Positions 35,640 through 48,674 of a stretch of DNA of 64,000 bases are shown piece by piece. The DNA is from Mikania micrantha (Eukaryota > Streptophyta > Magnoliopsida > Asterales > Asteraceae). Position 1 is the first letter of the stretch. Every line of letters begins with the position of its first letter. The DNA lies in the NCBI GenBank assembly GCA_009363875.1, contig CM018690.1, positions 19,299,692-19,363,691 of the forward strand. The letters run 5' to 3'. Below the pieces are notes generated by a model. That model had not been told where the DNA came from. It saw only the letters and a list, made by a program, of their open reading frames with translations, and did not search any database. The translations under genes and the position numbers were made by a program.

Positions 35640-36520
35640 GGGCTAGAAAAAAGACTTCATTTCCCGTTAAATGTAGTTATATTATAATCAAAAATCCATT
35701 GAAGTTTATGAAAATAAAATGAAACACGAAAAAAGGACAACACCATACGACCGAGGCTTACTCTAAACTAATTAAGACGATGATCCATTGAAGCTATCAT
35801 GGACATAAAATAATTTAATGAATTGACCCCCAATATATATAGAAGTTTTTGTAAATAAAATAAATAAATAAAATGTAATCACTGGTTGACTTAGCTCCCT
35901 TTTTGCACAAGATCCTGAGAAGGGTCCGTGTGGCCTTACTCTACACATACCTAAAACTTAATGTGAATTTTTTGTAGTAGACGTGTATTTATTTATTACA
36001 TGTTTATAATAACACAAATATAAGGGTCTGTTTATCCTAAAAAATGATTTTGTTTGAAAAATGCAAGAACCAAATTGTATTTTATATTTTAAATATATTA
36101 TTATATATCTTTTAAAGATTTGATACCATGTTTATCAAAAATAAAAAAAGAATAAAAAAAACACCAACAACACCATGCCTATAACACGTACATAACACAT
36201 AACTTATCGTATCACCTAACCTTAATTCCCACTCCTCCTATTACACTATATCAAGTCTTGATCGATCTGTCCCAATCCTAAATGCAAAACGCCATACTCT
36301 CGTACTGCTCATACATTTCTAATCAACTTTTGTTGATAAACATACTATGTTTACAACTACTTAAAAAAGTTGTTTCGAGAAAAAAAAAACTAAAACTGTG
36401 ACTGAGGTGTATTGCTCTTATACTTTGCCTTAATTTAATATTTTGGGAAATAAATAGGTCAATCTCATAAAACACAATAATGATAATACTATTAGATAAA
36501 TGGATCGTGTTGATGAGAAG
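35640..36520. other. AT-rich intergenic DNA, nothing recognised
   Basis: No gene, terminal repeats or arrays were seen. Confidence 0.5.
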
Positions 36521-36524
36521 TTCA

Positions 36525-36605
36525 ACATGTCATTAACCTTACCACCATTTAGACTATTATACATGTCATTAACCTTACCACCATTTAGACTATTATACAT
36601 GTCAT
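36525..36605. repeat. 36-bp tandem repeat, two and a quarter copies
   Basis: A unit starting ACATGTCATTAACCTTACCA occurs at 36525-36560 and 36561-36596, followed by a partial copy. The 12-residue repeat in a minus-strand ORF (36430-36615) is a consequence and not evidence of a gene. A 'ATTATATTGGTATTAAAGACA' segment (first 20 bases ATTATATTGGTATTAAAGAC) also recurs, near 36628 and 36735. Confidence 0.8.
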
Positions 36606-37435
36606 CGTATCTCATGGCTTGAACATTATATTGGTATTAAAGACATCTATCTCACATATCTCATGATTGGTTTATTTACTAATTAAATGTATTGATAACT
36701 GAATGCTTGTTTACTCCGTTATGTGTTTTATACATTATATTGGTATTAAAGACATTTATCTCATTACCATTACTTTAATTGATCTTAATTGCCTAATGGT
36801 GGCATTCACCGTTTTTTTAGTTGATCTTAATAGGCATTTCCATGTTTAGTGAATTGTCTTAGTTTACATAAAACTGAAATAATGCCTTAACAAATATAGA
36901 ATGGCCTTGCCATGTGTATTATTGTTAAAAAGTCAAATTCTGTGTGTATAATTTCTAGATAAACACAAACAAGTTTTTGCACGAAATTATAATTTTTGGG
37001 AACGACAGATGTTACACCACAAAATCCAGGCGTGCGACTTGTTGGGTTTACATATCACAATGAAAGATGGTTAAATTTAATCAAAATTTGAACTTAAAAC
37101 TTGCGATATAAAATCAGTGTTTTAAAACTAAAACTACGATGTCCTAAATCATTAGAATTGCTTGAAGAGCTCCAGCCTAATTGGTACTAAAACTCACCTA
37201 AAACACCTACCAAATGTCTAAATCTGTCTACTTTTGATGGTAAGTTTAAAAATGTTCAAACTGCAAATTTTTCGAAACATTTGTAGCTTTCATATAATTC
37301 TTTCACAAACGTTTATTAGTTTAAAACAACTTATTTTACTCAATCAAACATACAACACATTACATAACTCATGCGAACATTCATACATGTTTTCATTTAC
37401 CCCAACCTAGTATGTTATTATCATTTACCAAGAGC
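36606..37435. other. AT-rich intergenic DNA, nothing recognised
   Basis: No gene or bounded element was recognised between the tandem repeat and the hAT-like element. Confidence 0.5.
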
Positions 37436-38198
37436 TAGGAGTGTCAATCATGTCAGGTTGGCGGGTCAAGGTTGCTGATGGTTGGTTGGGTTGGATTTTG
37501 CAACCTGAAACCCTCAAAACCGACCCATATATTTGTTTGTGTCAAAATTTTCAACCCTAGCCCGAATAGACATAAATCCGGGTTAACCTGAGCATAACTC
37601 CTTTATCTAAATTAATCAAACGAATTTACAGGTTGTGTTAGTTGTTGGTTTGAAAGCATGTCAATAATAGCTTGTTAATATATGATTATGTGTTTGTGAA
37701 TGACAAATAGTTAATATAGTGTTTTAACAAGAAAATTAATATTACTAGAACTAATCATATACAAACAAACATAAATACGTAGTAAAGTCCCACTAATCAG
37801 TATAGTCCAAACTAAAACTAATCATATAATTACGTAAATTAAAATCATAAAGTACAAAATCTAAAATAATATTCATCCATCTGAATAGAAAATGAAAAAG
37901 AAATTAAATTTATCTTTAATTATAAATGAAAAAATAAAACTTTTATTAATCGATCAATTAAATTATGGTTAATAATCATAAGAAAAACAAAAAAAAATAC
38001 GTTTTTCCATAAAGAAAAAATAATAATAATAATAATAATTTTGAAACCTTAAACGGGTTACGGGTCAACCCATTTTTAAATGAATTGACTTGAACCTAAC
38101 ACATTTTTTAGACAGTTTATACATGTCAACCCAAAATCTGATTATTTTTATGTCATGTTTGAGTCATATTACGTGTTAGTGTTAGATTTGGGCACCTA
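37436..38198. mobile_element. hAT-like non-autonomous element
   Basis: The left end TAGGAGTGTCAATC resembles the complement of the right end GATTTGGGCACCTA. The interior has 'gggttgg', 'cgggttacgggtcaaccca' and 'tgtcaaccc' words in both orientations, as in common plant hAT MITEs. No 8-bp duplication is present at these edges. Confidence 0.4.
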
Positions 38199-38457
38199 TA
38201 GACTGTGGCTGGGTCATTACGACACCCACAATGTAGTTTTCCTTGTAGGACATGTGTACTTCGCATCATTTTATATGTTTGAAATTATCTCCCTGTGATT
38301 TTGGTCTTCTATTAATTATCATTAGCCCCTAGCGTCTCTACTTGTGTTATCACCCACTTTTCAAAGAATGTAAATATGATCTCTTGTCAATCAGATTATC
38401 CACAACTTATTGTACACCATCTATATTAAGCTTAAATATTAAGGGGGGTTTTAACAT

Positions 38458-38748
38458 TGTTAGCCTTAATTGTTTAACCCAAGGTTGAGAAAGTTAATAG
38501 GTCAACTTTGTAATTAAGTCAAAGTTATGTTTTAGTCAAATATGTAACCTTGTAACTATACAAGGGTGTATAGTGTCAAAAGTGAAACTTTATAACCATA
38601 GTTAGGTTATATAAACCCAACCATAGTTTGTTGTAATGTGATCGATCATATCTATATTCAATTGAAGAATACGTATTGTTCTTCTAGTTCTTGCCATTTT
38701 GATTTCTTGATTATTGATTGCAAAAGACGAATCCCTGTGATTCTATCA
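38458..38748 (+). mobile_element. Solo LTR, 291 bp, perfect 5-bp TSD
   Basis: It starts TGTTAGCCTTAATTG and ends GTGATTCTATCA. AACAT stands at 38453-38457 and 38749-38753. A TATA-like TTATATAAACCC lies near 38607. Length and TGTTAG...TCA ends fit a Copia-type LTR. Confidence 0.85.
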
Positions 38749-38753
38749 AACAT

Positions 38754-40012
38754 GACACTTCATTAAAAGACTATCAAGCCTTTAAATCATGTCATGTAGA
38801 GGTTTAACCATCAAATGAATAAAACAAGTGATTATAAACACCTATTTAAACATAACACAAATACCAATCATGATTTTTTTTTTCCTTTTGTTTTTAAATT
38901 TCTAAACCAGTAAAAAATTACTCACTTCACCATTCTCATTTTCATTCACTATATCTTTCTGTTGCAGACATTTTTTTTTACTCAAATTTACTAACCAGAT
39001 GCATATGTGGCACTTGGTTAAGTTTAGAGGCCTTCCACTCGCGTGAACCAGATTTCGTTAAAGGTTGCGCCGATCGCTTTAGGAACGGATGACTAGAAGT
39101 ATGCATGAGGTCGACAGTGGGCCTAGTCACATACTCACATAGATGAGGAGACCATGCATAATGGGGCAACAATGCAACATTATAGAATCGGTATTCTCAT
39201 TATATAAACGGGTATTTTTTGTTGGATTAATCTTGATGGGTCGGGTTATGGGTCGGTAAAGTTTTCAATTTAATCATATATTTTTAATGTTTAATTAGAT
39301 CATGGGTAGGTTTATATTTTGTAGGAGTAACGGGTTAAGAATGTGGGAACATGGTTCCTCACATATGCATGTTTCTAGGTTGTGTTTATGTTTCTTATAT
39401 ATGTAGCTATGTAAGTATGAGTATGAATGAAAGTGAGTGAGTTTTTTTGTGTGATTTGGGGCATGAACCAACATTTTTGCAGGGGTGAGATTGCAGGTGT
39501 TCGTATTTACAGATAAAATCGGCATTAGGCCCACTTTATACTGGTTTGCATATTTTATTATTGAGTACGAAATGTTCCCAGTTTTAATTCTCATTTAAGC
39601 CCACCCACCACGGATTGATATTCAAGCATCTATTCGAAGCATGAGATCTAGGGAACAAACAAAATGAGACATTAAGTATGGGCCGAAAAGTGGGCCGATA
39701 GTTAAGGTTATTAGGAATCAATGGTAGGGTATGGGACATTAGGGCCGAGGACTTTCCACTTAAAGTCTTAAAGCATCAAACTTTGGACAATATAAATAGT
39801 AAACGATTTTTTTTTTCTAAATTATTTTAAACTAAATTATATTTTTACGTATGTTTGAACCCGCGAAATCTTATATAAGAGGCAAAAATTCTCTACCTAA
39901 ACTCACGTTGATATATAAATAGTAAAAAAAAATTACTTTGATATTATCAGTGCATAGTCATTGCAAAAACGAGAACACAAGTAACCAACTCTACTCCCAT
40001 CCTTGTATACAT
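38754..40012. other. Intergenic DNA, nothing recognised
   Basis: Small ORFs at 38978-39172 and 39295-39594 on the minus strand show no domain. No TE ends were found. Confidence 0.5.
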
Positions 40013-40062
40013 GCAGGGGCGGATGCAATTTATTGGGACCGTAATCACGGGACTGTAATGAT

Positions 40063-40761
40063 TAGGCTTGTAAATGAACTGAACGTTCAGTAAACTGTTC
40101 GTTGATCGTTTAGTCTAAAGTTCGTTTATGTTCGTTTATTTATTAAATAAACGAACATAAACAAATTTTTGTGTTCATTTAACTAAACGAAAGAACATGA
40201 ACACACGTCTCGTTCATTCATTTACGTTCGTGAACTTCATTTATGTTCATCTATCTTTGTTCATTTGGGTTTGTTTATGTTCGTTCATTTATTTTTATTT
40301 ATAAATCAATTTATTTATTTTAATAAATAAATTATATATATATATATCCGTCTTTTTTATAAATTAACATGATTGTGACATTTTTGTTTTATCCAAATTT
40401 TAATGAATTTATTAACTGAAATAGACTTATATCAATACAAGTTTAGAAACCACGTGTTCGTTATTGTATGTTTAACTACATGTGTAAAATTATGTATGTT
40501 TTTGTTTCTTTAATTATATTCGTTTATATTTGTTCAGCTAGGTTCATTTATGTTTGTTTACTTATATTCCTTTATGTTCATGAGCTGTTCGTTTATACTA
40601 TTAACGATCGAACACGAACACGCTAAGTTTCTTAACGAACGAACATGAACAAGAAACCGCCGTTCGTTTAATATTTGTGTTCGGTCGTTTGTTTTGTTAA
40701 AGTTAAATAAACGAACACGAACATGCCATGTTCGTGTTCGTTCGATTCATTTACAAGCCCA
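40063..40761. mobile_element. hAT-type foldback MITE, perfect 8-bp TSD
   Basis: Ends are TAGGCTTGTAAATGAACTGAA and the complement of TTCGATTCATTTACAAGCCCA (first 20 bases of the left end TAGGCTTGTAAATGAACTGA). GTAATGAT is duplicated at 40055-40062 and 40762-40769, as expected for hAT. The interior is built from GTTCGTTTATGTTCGTTTA and its complement AACGAACATAAACAAA, so the element can fold on itself. Non-coding. Confidence 0.88.
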
Positions 40762-40831
40762 GTAATGATTTTTTAACATATATGGATATTAATAACGGTA
40801 TTTTCAAGTGATATAATCGGTTTTTAGACTA

Positions 40832-41063
40832 ATGATAGCATTGGTATCAAAAGGATGGTGGAAAGAAGAAAACAAGTTGGTCTTCCGTTCACAAGTTTTA
40901 TTAATTTTATCGGTTGCAACGGCTAGTATTGAAAGATTTTTTTCTTTAATAAAACACGTGAAGATGAAATTGCGTAATAAGATGGGAAATTGATACATGA
41001 ATGTTTCTTGCATTTGTTATATTGAAAAAAAGTTATATCGAATTTATATCATGTGTATTTTTT
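40832..41063 (+). pseudogene. hAT transposase C-terminal fragment
   Basis: One plus-strand frame reads VATASIERFFSLIKHVKMKL and continues RNKMGN, a TGA stop, then YMNVSCICYIEKKLYR. This matches the C-terminal dimerisation region of plant hAT transposases (typically ATASVERAFSAMK...LRNRMG...LVTYIEKD, from memory). The conserved Glu-Arg and LRN-MG positions are present. An in-frame stop and absence of the rest make it a relic. The hAT MITE at 40063 lies just upstream, inside or beside the same old element. Confidence 0.78.
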
Positions 41064-41079
41064 ATTTTTATTTACGGTT

Positions 41080-42131
41080 TTTATTGTATCGTTTTTGTTA
41101 TGTGATGAGCATTACCCGACCCAAACGATATAACCAACCTGAAAGTTTAATGTACAGTAGTATTAAATAAAACATACAAATACAGTGACATCATTGAAAA
41201 AAAATCATGTATCCGTAAATGTGGTGAGATTATATCCGTCAGCTGAGCGAAAATCGAATAAATTAGTAAACCATTTCACCTGCAAATGATTGAACCTTTG
41301 ACCTCATTGAAGTGCAGTTTCTCCTCTTCGACGTCTTCGTTACAATACTCCTATACTAGAACGATTTGATGATAGTTAAGAAGCTAAAAGAAAAACTAGA
41401 AATAAATGAGTTAAATAATTATAAATCAAAAAAATTCTGTACAGCAAGTGATAACTAGCAAGATAAATATAATTCATTTCTTTGTATATATTTTTTATTC
41501 ATTCAATTACTCCAATACAACAAAAACACTGAAAGAGAAATAATCAAACAGCATAAATGAGTTGTCTATTAGCAGTCTTCTACTGTTCTTCCATTTACCT
41601 GTTTCATTCATTGTCTTCTTGCTGTTTTTCCATTTGTTTTGAGGATTTTTTGTTTGTTCAAATTTGTGAATAATAATAAAATTACTTTTTTATTAATTTC
41701 TTTATATATTTTATTAAATATTTAATTTTCATTTTTATTATAATTTATTAAAACATTCTTTTATTAGCAATTAGAAATGAATCGAAAAATATAGTACCGC
41801 TCGTCACCTCTCTCGCTACTGGTATATGCAAAATGCAACTAAAAAATATGAATATCTATATTGCGTTGGATTAATCGGTTTGTTCGTGGGTCATGCAGGT
41901 CACGTTGGATTATGGATTAAGAATTGGTCTTTAGTTGACAGAGGTTCAAGGCAGGGTTCAAGGTAGTGAACGTAAGAGATCATGGGCTTCAATTTCTATT
42001 TTATTTCCTATGGTCTTTGATCTATCTTCACCTCTACGTCGACAGTTCGTTATAGTTAATGTACAAACTGTTTTGAAGATATAATAGATTTACTTAAATT
42101 GTTCTTATGTAATAGATTTTACATTAATAGG
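41080..42131. other. AT-rich intergenic DNA, nothing recognised
   Basis: No gene, array or TE end was recognised before the TSD of the next solo LTR. Confidence 0.5.
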
Positions 42132-42136
42132 GTGGA

Positions 42137-44456
42137 TGTGACAATTGCGCTCGAAGAACTACGTCATCAACGAAATGAGCACATTTGGTCTTGTTTGAAA
42201 TCCACATTTATTATTACGTATGTGTCAGAATGACCATATCATAGCATATCAGTTCATGACTTGTAGTTACTCAGGAATCTGGTGTTAGTAGATCTCAAAG
42301 AAACATTCATCACATGATGCTTATTCAAATAGATGACCAACCGATTTCATGTCTACAATCATAACTCGGAAATGAAGAAAATGAGTGTAAGCGAAATCGC
42401 AAACGAGGCTCCGATTTCAAGATACACTGAATCGAATATAGCGATAGATAAGAGGTCAAATATTTTGAACTCTTTAGGTCTTGAAATTATAACCATTGGA
42501 AAGAGCTCGAAAAATCGTGAACGTAGGCGAAAACCGTGCGCAAAACGGAGTTCGTATGCTCCCGGAATCGCGAAACGAAGATTAACTCAAAATTTGAAGA
42601 AACCCACGTGGGGAGGTACGCCCCGGGCCACACTCCGATCCGGGGCGATGCGCCCGGGGCCCTATGTCGGCAAAAATTGCTTAAATCAATGAGATTGCAT
42701 CCAGAAGTTACTTTTTTTCTTCTACTTCGATCATTCACGCTCAAAAACTCCACCAGACCAACTTTTCATCATCTAAATCACATTTTGAAGCCTTTTGATC
42801 GCTTGGAACTCACCAGGGATCGTATCTACAAGTCTAGATCGTTGTTTTAACCGCAGATATCCGTCAGATTAGGTAATGATCCGTTTAAACTTTCTGGTTT
42901 GATTTTGATTGATTAGATCTTGATTTTGAACGTAATGAGATAGTTAGGATTGTTGATTATTGCCTAGATGATGGCTAGGATTGATTATAAATGAAGAACA
43001 CGAAGTTCTAACGGTTAAATCCTTGTTTTGATCCGTTGTAATGCCCAATTTGCATGAAATCATACCCATGATTATAATGGTTTAAACCATTTGATTATGG
43101 CAATGTAGGTGATTAGTTTGATTAATCTTTGAAATGCAAAGGTTAAATCTAGTGTTTCAAACTAATCACAATCATTAACATACTCATTGGAATGATTATC
43201 TGATGTTTGTGATAACAGTCAGATTAGTATGTTAAATCTGGTTATTTCACCTATTCTGATGCTACATTGTGATATTTCATGATATTTGGGTAATCAATAA
43301 TAAGGATTAATCATTTCTAAGCCATTAATCTATCTAGAAATTGTTATGGCATCATAATCAACAACATTAACTATTTGATTAATCTGAGATTATTCTGATT
43401 AATCAAGAGTGTCATCAACTTTGAATTAGGAATCTAATACAATGTAGGTTCCTACATTATCATACATTGTATGATATAACCTTAAATTAATTAAATACAT
43501 AATTAATATCGAGTTGATGATTTACTAAGCAATGTCTTTGACATTGAACGTTCAGAAGGATCTAATCAGTAAACTAGAACATAAATAACTTATTAAAGAT
43601 AACTAATGCAGAATCATCTCTGTACTATCAGTTTGGTGATACTCTGCTACCTTTATATCATCAGGTGAGTTTCGTACAACCCCTTTTATTTTTAATCTTT
43701 TATAAACATCGGGGAAACTCTGTAAACTGTTGTCTGAACATATGATATGCATCAATGATATCTGTGTGATTTCATGTGATTTTGTGGGATTTCATGGGAT
43801 TTTTCCTGTAGACTGAACTCTATCATGGAACTGAAAGTCCTCATTTCTGAACTGTATCTAGTGAACCCATGTGTGGCCGAACAGAAAACATTGATAGTAC
43901 TATTGGTTGACACCCCATTCGCTGGGAGGATTGCATCTCCCCTTGTGTGAATGTTTGTTATCTGTTTCCTGAACTTCTTAATGGTATGATAGATATTAAG
44001 ATAATGAGGCACTAAGATATGTACCGACGGGTAATATCTTGAGACAGACTAGACGTCATAAAGGAACTAGATACGGGTCCCATGGTTATCCGGAACTGAA
44101 CTTTTGAGAACATGCTTATCATATCATATTGTTTTAAATTGAACTGTCGAACTCACCAGCTTTGTGCTGACGTTTCAAACTTAAATCTTTTCGCAGGGAG
44201 ACAGTGACACTCGGTGAGGCAGCACTTCAAACACTAGTAATTAAATAAGTCAGTTGTGTAATAAACTTAGTTGTAAACTATGATACTGATTGTAATGACG
44301 GAACCCTGTATTGTATTTATTTTAAGTTAATCTGTGTGCTTATGATATCGGTTCAAGTAAGTCACCCCTCACCTCGGAGACATCACCACTATGCTTCCGC
44401 AACCGCGTCGGTAACGTCAGACCAGACACGAGGTGACGAGAGGTGGGGGTGTGACA
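42137..44456 (+). mobile_element. Solo LTR, long Ty3-type, perfect 5-bp TSD
   Basis: It begins TGTGACAATTGCGC and ends GTGGGGGTGTGACA. GTGGA is duplicated at 42132-42136 and 44457-44461. The 2320-bp body carries a CG-rich word cluster (GGTACGCCCCGGGCC...CCGGGGCGATGCGCCCGGGG region, 42615-42662). A CAGGTGAGTTTCGTACAACC block lies near 43662 and a GCTTCCGCAACCGC word near 44391, all echoed in the LTRs at 46801 and 48675. ORFs at 42333-42850 overlap on both strands across the CG-rich cluster and are not genes. Confidence 0.87.
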
Positions 44457-44461
44457 GTGGA

Positions 44462-46230
44462 GGGGTGCAACCCTCTACAATCTTAAACTTTTTTATCCTA
44501 AGCTAATAAAAATGTCATTTGTCATTATTATTGTTATTGTTTTGTTGTCGCATTTGTTATTGTTGCTGTTAATATTATTATTGATGTTTGATGTAGAAAA
44601 TAACAGTCAGTGTTGAGTTGTGTAGGTTCTAAATTTAGTTTTTGTTAGATCGTTTTATAAATCATATAGAATCACTTTCAGATTAAAGTATTATATGTGT
44701 AAAAAGTTAATATTCGGATGAGACAAAATGAATTGTAAAAGAACAAGAATTAATATTTCGGTAAGAAAAATATATGTATTCAACGGACCAAAACAAAATT
44801 CTTGTATATAACGTTGAACCATTATAAACTATTGTAACACTATGAACGAGTAATGAAGTGTTACATATGTAAGAAAACATTTTGGAGGAACTCTTTTAAC
44901 CAGTAAGGACTATATTACATTTGCTAACCAGCTACTACTAATGCAACTAATAGGTCAATATTATTGATCTTAGTTACTGGAAGTGTGTAAAACTCAGTCT
45001 AGGTAGTTGAATACTCTCTACTTTGACTAAGTTGATTTTCTTCAACTTGATCAACATTACTTATAATCAGTCAAACTTGGAACATGTCAGATGTTCACTA
45101 TTTTTGCCCCATTTTTTGTTTTATTTGACTAGTTTTCGTTGTTTTCACATATTATTGTTTGATTTTTATTAATTTACATGGAGATACCTTGAAAGACAAG
45201 AATTACATAAATATTATGCAAAAATACCAATTTTTGAAATATTTTATGATTCGAACATGTATCTTTTTTATTTGTATTGATTTCACTTTAACTGTTATAA
45301 ATACTACTAAACTTATGATATATATAATTTCCTAAAAAATATTTTATTTATCATTACCATATCCGAGTACTCACTGAGCACTCCCAACTCCCTTGTCGAC
45401 CGACCTAGTAACGTCTATCTACTTTTTCAACCATGGTTACTGGTAAACTTACCAGTGATAATCATGTGTTAATCTGATAATCAATTTCTGAATAATGTTT
45501 CTTGATTAATTAGCTTGATCTTAAGCAAACTTCGATCAATCAATTGGTACTTTAACAAGACAAATTCACGCATAGTCTCTTGAATCATATCAATTGGACC
45601 CTCTCATGGTTTAGACATTTCGTCCCTAATATCCTTGAGCTTCCATAATGCATGAAATCAGAACATATATAAACAAATGTGTAATTTAAACCTCCGATCC
45701 TAACTCATATTAATTTTATTGTTGTTTTTCGTTAGATTTTAATTAAATTTAGTTATTGTAAACTTACGTACCTTGAGACATCAATACCATGATAATATAT
45801 AGGTAAGCTAGGCATCTTTTTACATAAAATCTACCCCTAAATTAAATATCATTCTTATTTTTAATTGCAAAAATAAAGTCACTTGTACAAAATAAGAAAA
45901 CTCTTTCTGGTAGAAAAAAAATAGATAAATAAAAATCATTGATCCCTGTAAAAGGTGATGTCCTTTCTTTGATTTATAGGGAAACAAAATTAAAGAAATA
46001 TCATTATATGTTCTAAATAAAAATAAGATTTAGTTATGCAGGAGGTGGGGACATCATATTAATTATCCCTCTACGAGGCTACGTTTTGTAGTTAATAATT
46101 AACAAAGATGTTTGAAGATTTTATTACGTACGAAAGTACTAAAAATAGATTATTTGTGACAATTATAAAATTATAAAGAACTCATAAACTAATAGGTTAT
46201 ATTTATATGTTATATATCAATGTGGTTAGA
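44462..46230. other. AT-rich intergenic DNA, nothing recognised
   Basis: No gene or bounded element was recognised. The right edge (46235-46268) has GAGCCGAGCCGAGCCGGGCC, perhaps the start of a DNA element cut by the next LTR. Confidence 0.5.
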
Positions 46231-48674
46231 GTTGTAATCGAGCCGAGCCGAGCCGGGCCTGGCTCTAGTGTGGGAATTGATCACGTAGTAGTTGTTCGTG
46301 ATATTTAAGTGCAATTGCGTGATTTTCTATGTTCTTGGTCCGAAACACAGTTAGTTTGAATGTATTTATGATTTTCAGGTGTTAAAAGGCTAAGGATGTG
46401 TTTGAGAGTTGATTGGGTGATTAAAAGAGAAGTCAAGGGGTCAAAAGGGAAAATACATGAAGTTCAAAAGGCCAAAATTTAGCGAAGACATATATTGGGC
46501 TTGGAGAGGAGTTACAAGGCACATAATATATGAAAATCATGTTTCTCGACAAGACGAATCTGTTGGTCAAATCTGGGCGGGCATATCATACGACCAGCAA
46601 ATAAAACACCCAATTTTGGGTGTTGGCAGAAAGTCTTGGGCGTACCACTTGCACCACACCCAGGGTACGACACACCGGCGGCCAGAAGACTCGAAATTTT
46701 AGCTTATCTCATCCATATATAAACCCAAATATTAGGGTTTCGAAGGAGGCTGTTTTTGGGACGAGTCCTGGGCGAAAAAGCAAGGATTTTGAGCCTTCTA
46801 TGTGACACCCGACAATTTCAGGTAAAATTGCAACTCTTACACTCTATGTATTTCACATTCATACTTGCTGCATTTCATTTAATTATGTTTAATTAGATGA
46901 GTTGAACACAAACAACTGCGAAACGATAGTTCGAGGAACTATCGAGTCGTATATTGCACATTGGTTTTGGGAAACCAAGTGTGGCAAACACAACACTAAC
47001 GCAAAACAATAATTCGGGGAATTATTGAATTGTGCATTACACGTTGATTAGGAATAATCAAGCGTGCAAACACTTCGTAAGACACGAACACAAACTATCG
47101 AAGATAATTCGAGGAATTATCGAAACACACACGAGTCTCACGAGCGTTGGTTAACAAACGATTAAATGATAATTGAGTCACACATGACCGAACATTGGTA
47201 ATTAGGGTCAAATGATGTTAAACGATGAGTTATAAGTGTGAAATAATCGAAAAATGGATCGAAACGATGAAATTGGGCTTATTGGACTTGCCTGGAGGCC
47301 CAGGCGGTACGCTCCGACCCAGACTTAGGACACAGGCGATACGCGCGGGAGAAGGAAATCTGATCCGGATGAGAACCATCCGCGCGGTACGCCTAGACTC
47401 GGTGCGCCACGTCAGGCGGTACGCCTGACAGTAAAATCGCTGAAAATCTCTTAAAAGCCACAAAAATGATGCCTACTCTATTTTCACTCATTATTCTCGA
47501 ACCCACACGCAAATAGTCGGCCATTTCCTTCCCTAACCAGCTACTACCTGCAATTGTCACCCATTGGAAGCCATTGGAGCTCCCATACTTGAAGATTGAA
47601 GCTAGGAACTCACAAGAAGCTTGAAGGAGAAGATTGGTGGGCTTGAAGATCATCACCATCACTTTGTTTTCTGCAAATCATTGCTGTCCAGAAGCAACTA
47701 GAGCTTCTACAACCATCTTATGCGATTCTAGAGCATCTAAGGTAGCTTTATATGTATATTTATGGATAGATCGTACATGAAAGGGCTAAAAACCCACATG
47801 CAAGTGAATTTGGTCACATGCAACTCCGATCCGCTCACATGCACGAATTTTTAATGGGTCTAGAGTGTTTATTGATATATTTTGAAGTAGATTGATGATA
47901 GAAATCATCTAGGATTGGGTTTTGTTGATTGGATAATGATTTTGTAAGACTTGCCATAAAAGGAAACTTTTATGATGCATGTTGAAGATTTGTGATGATT
48001 TAGACATGCTAGACATGTCTAGATGTTGTCAAATGCATATTGAAGTGTTTAGAAACACATTTGGGTATTTGATTTTGTCAAAAACAAGGTTTTGTAGAAA
48101 CTTACTAAATATGGAAACTTTTAAAAATCAAAAGAGGACTTTTGATGTTTTAAGACGTTTTGGTGAACCTTGAGTATTGGAATATGCTTAAAAATGATTT
48201 CTAAGCATATTGGAAACTTCGATTTTTGAAAACGGACATTTAAACGAACACTTTCCACATAAGGAAACTTCATTTGGGGCAAACGCCATAAATGGTGATT
48301 TATGCGCAAATGACATGTTTTAAGTGTTTAAATTTTTTTTTTAAACATATGAAAGGTATTAGCTTTATGAAATGTGATTTCATAACTACACTTTCCTAAA
48401 ATGGAACTTTCCAAAAATAGTAACTTTTACGATTCTTACACGTCGCTTATGTGAACATCGTACGATTAGAGTCATAGGATGCATGTAGGTTTCCTACTTG
48501 TATTTATGACGCATTAAGCGGACTTAACAAAACAAACGTGTCACCAACGATTCGTCTAGTCTCACAAATTAACAGACACACTCGGTTGAGCACACCGACA
48601 CTTGGAGTTGTATGGGATACAACGCACCACAAAACACATACTCACACCTATATGATTATAGGTGCATACTAGCA

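Noticed and set aside
42333..42850. Overlapping ORFs of 119, 88 and 104 codons on both strands
   Set aside because: They sit wholly inside a solo LTR bounded by a perfect TSD. Openness comes from the CG-rich word cluster.
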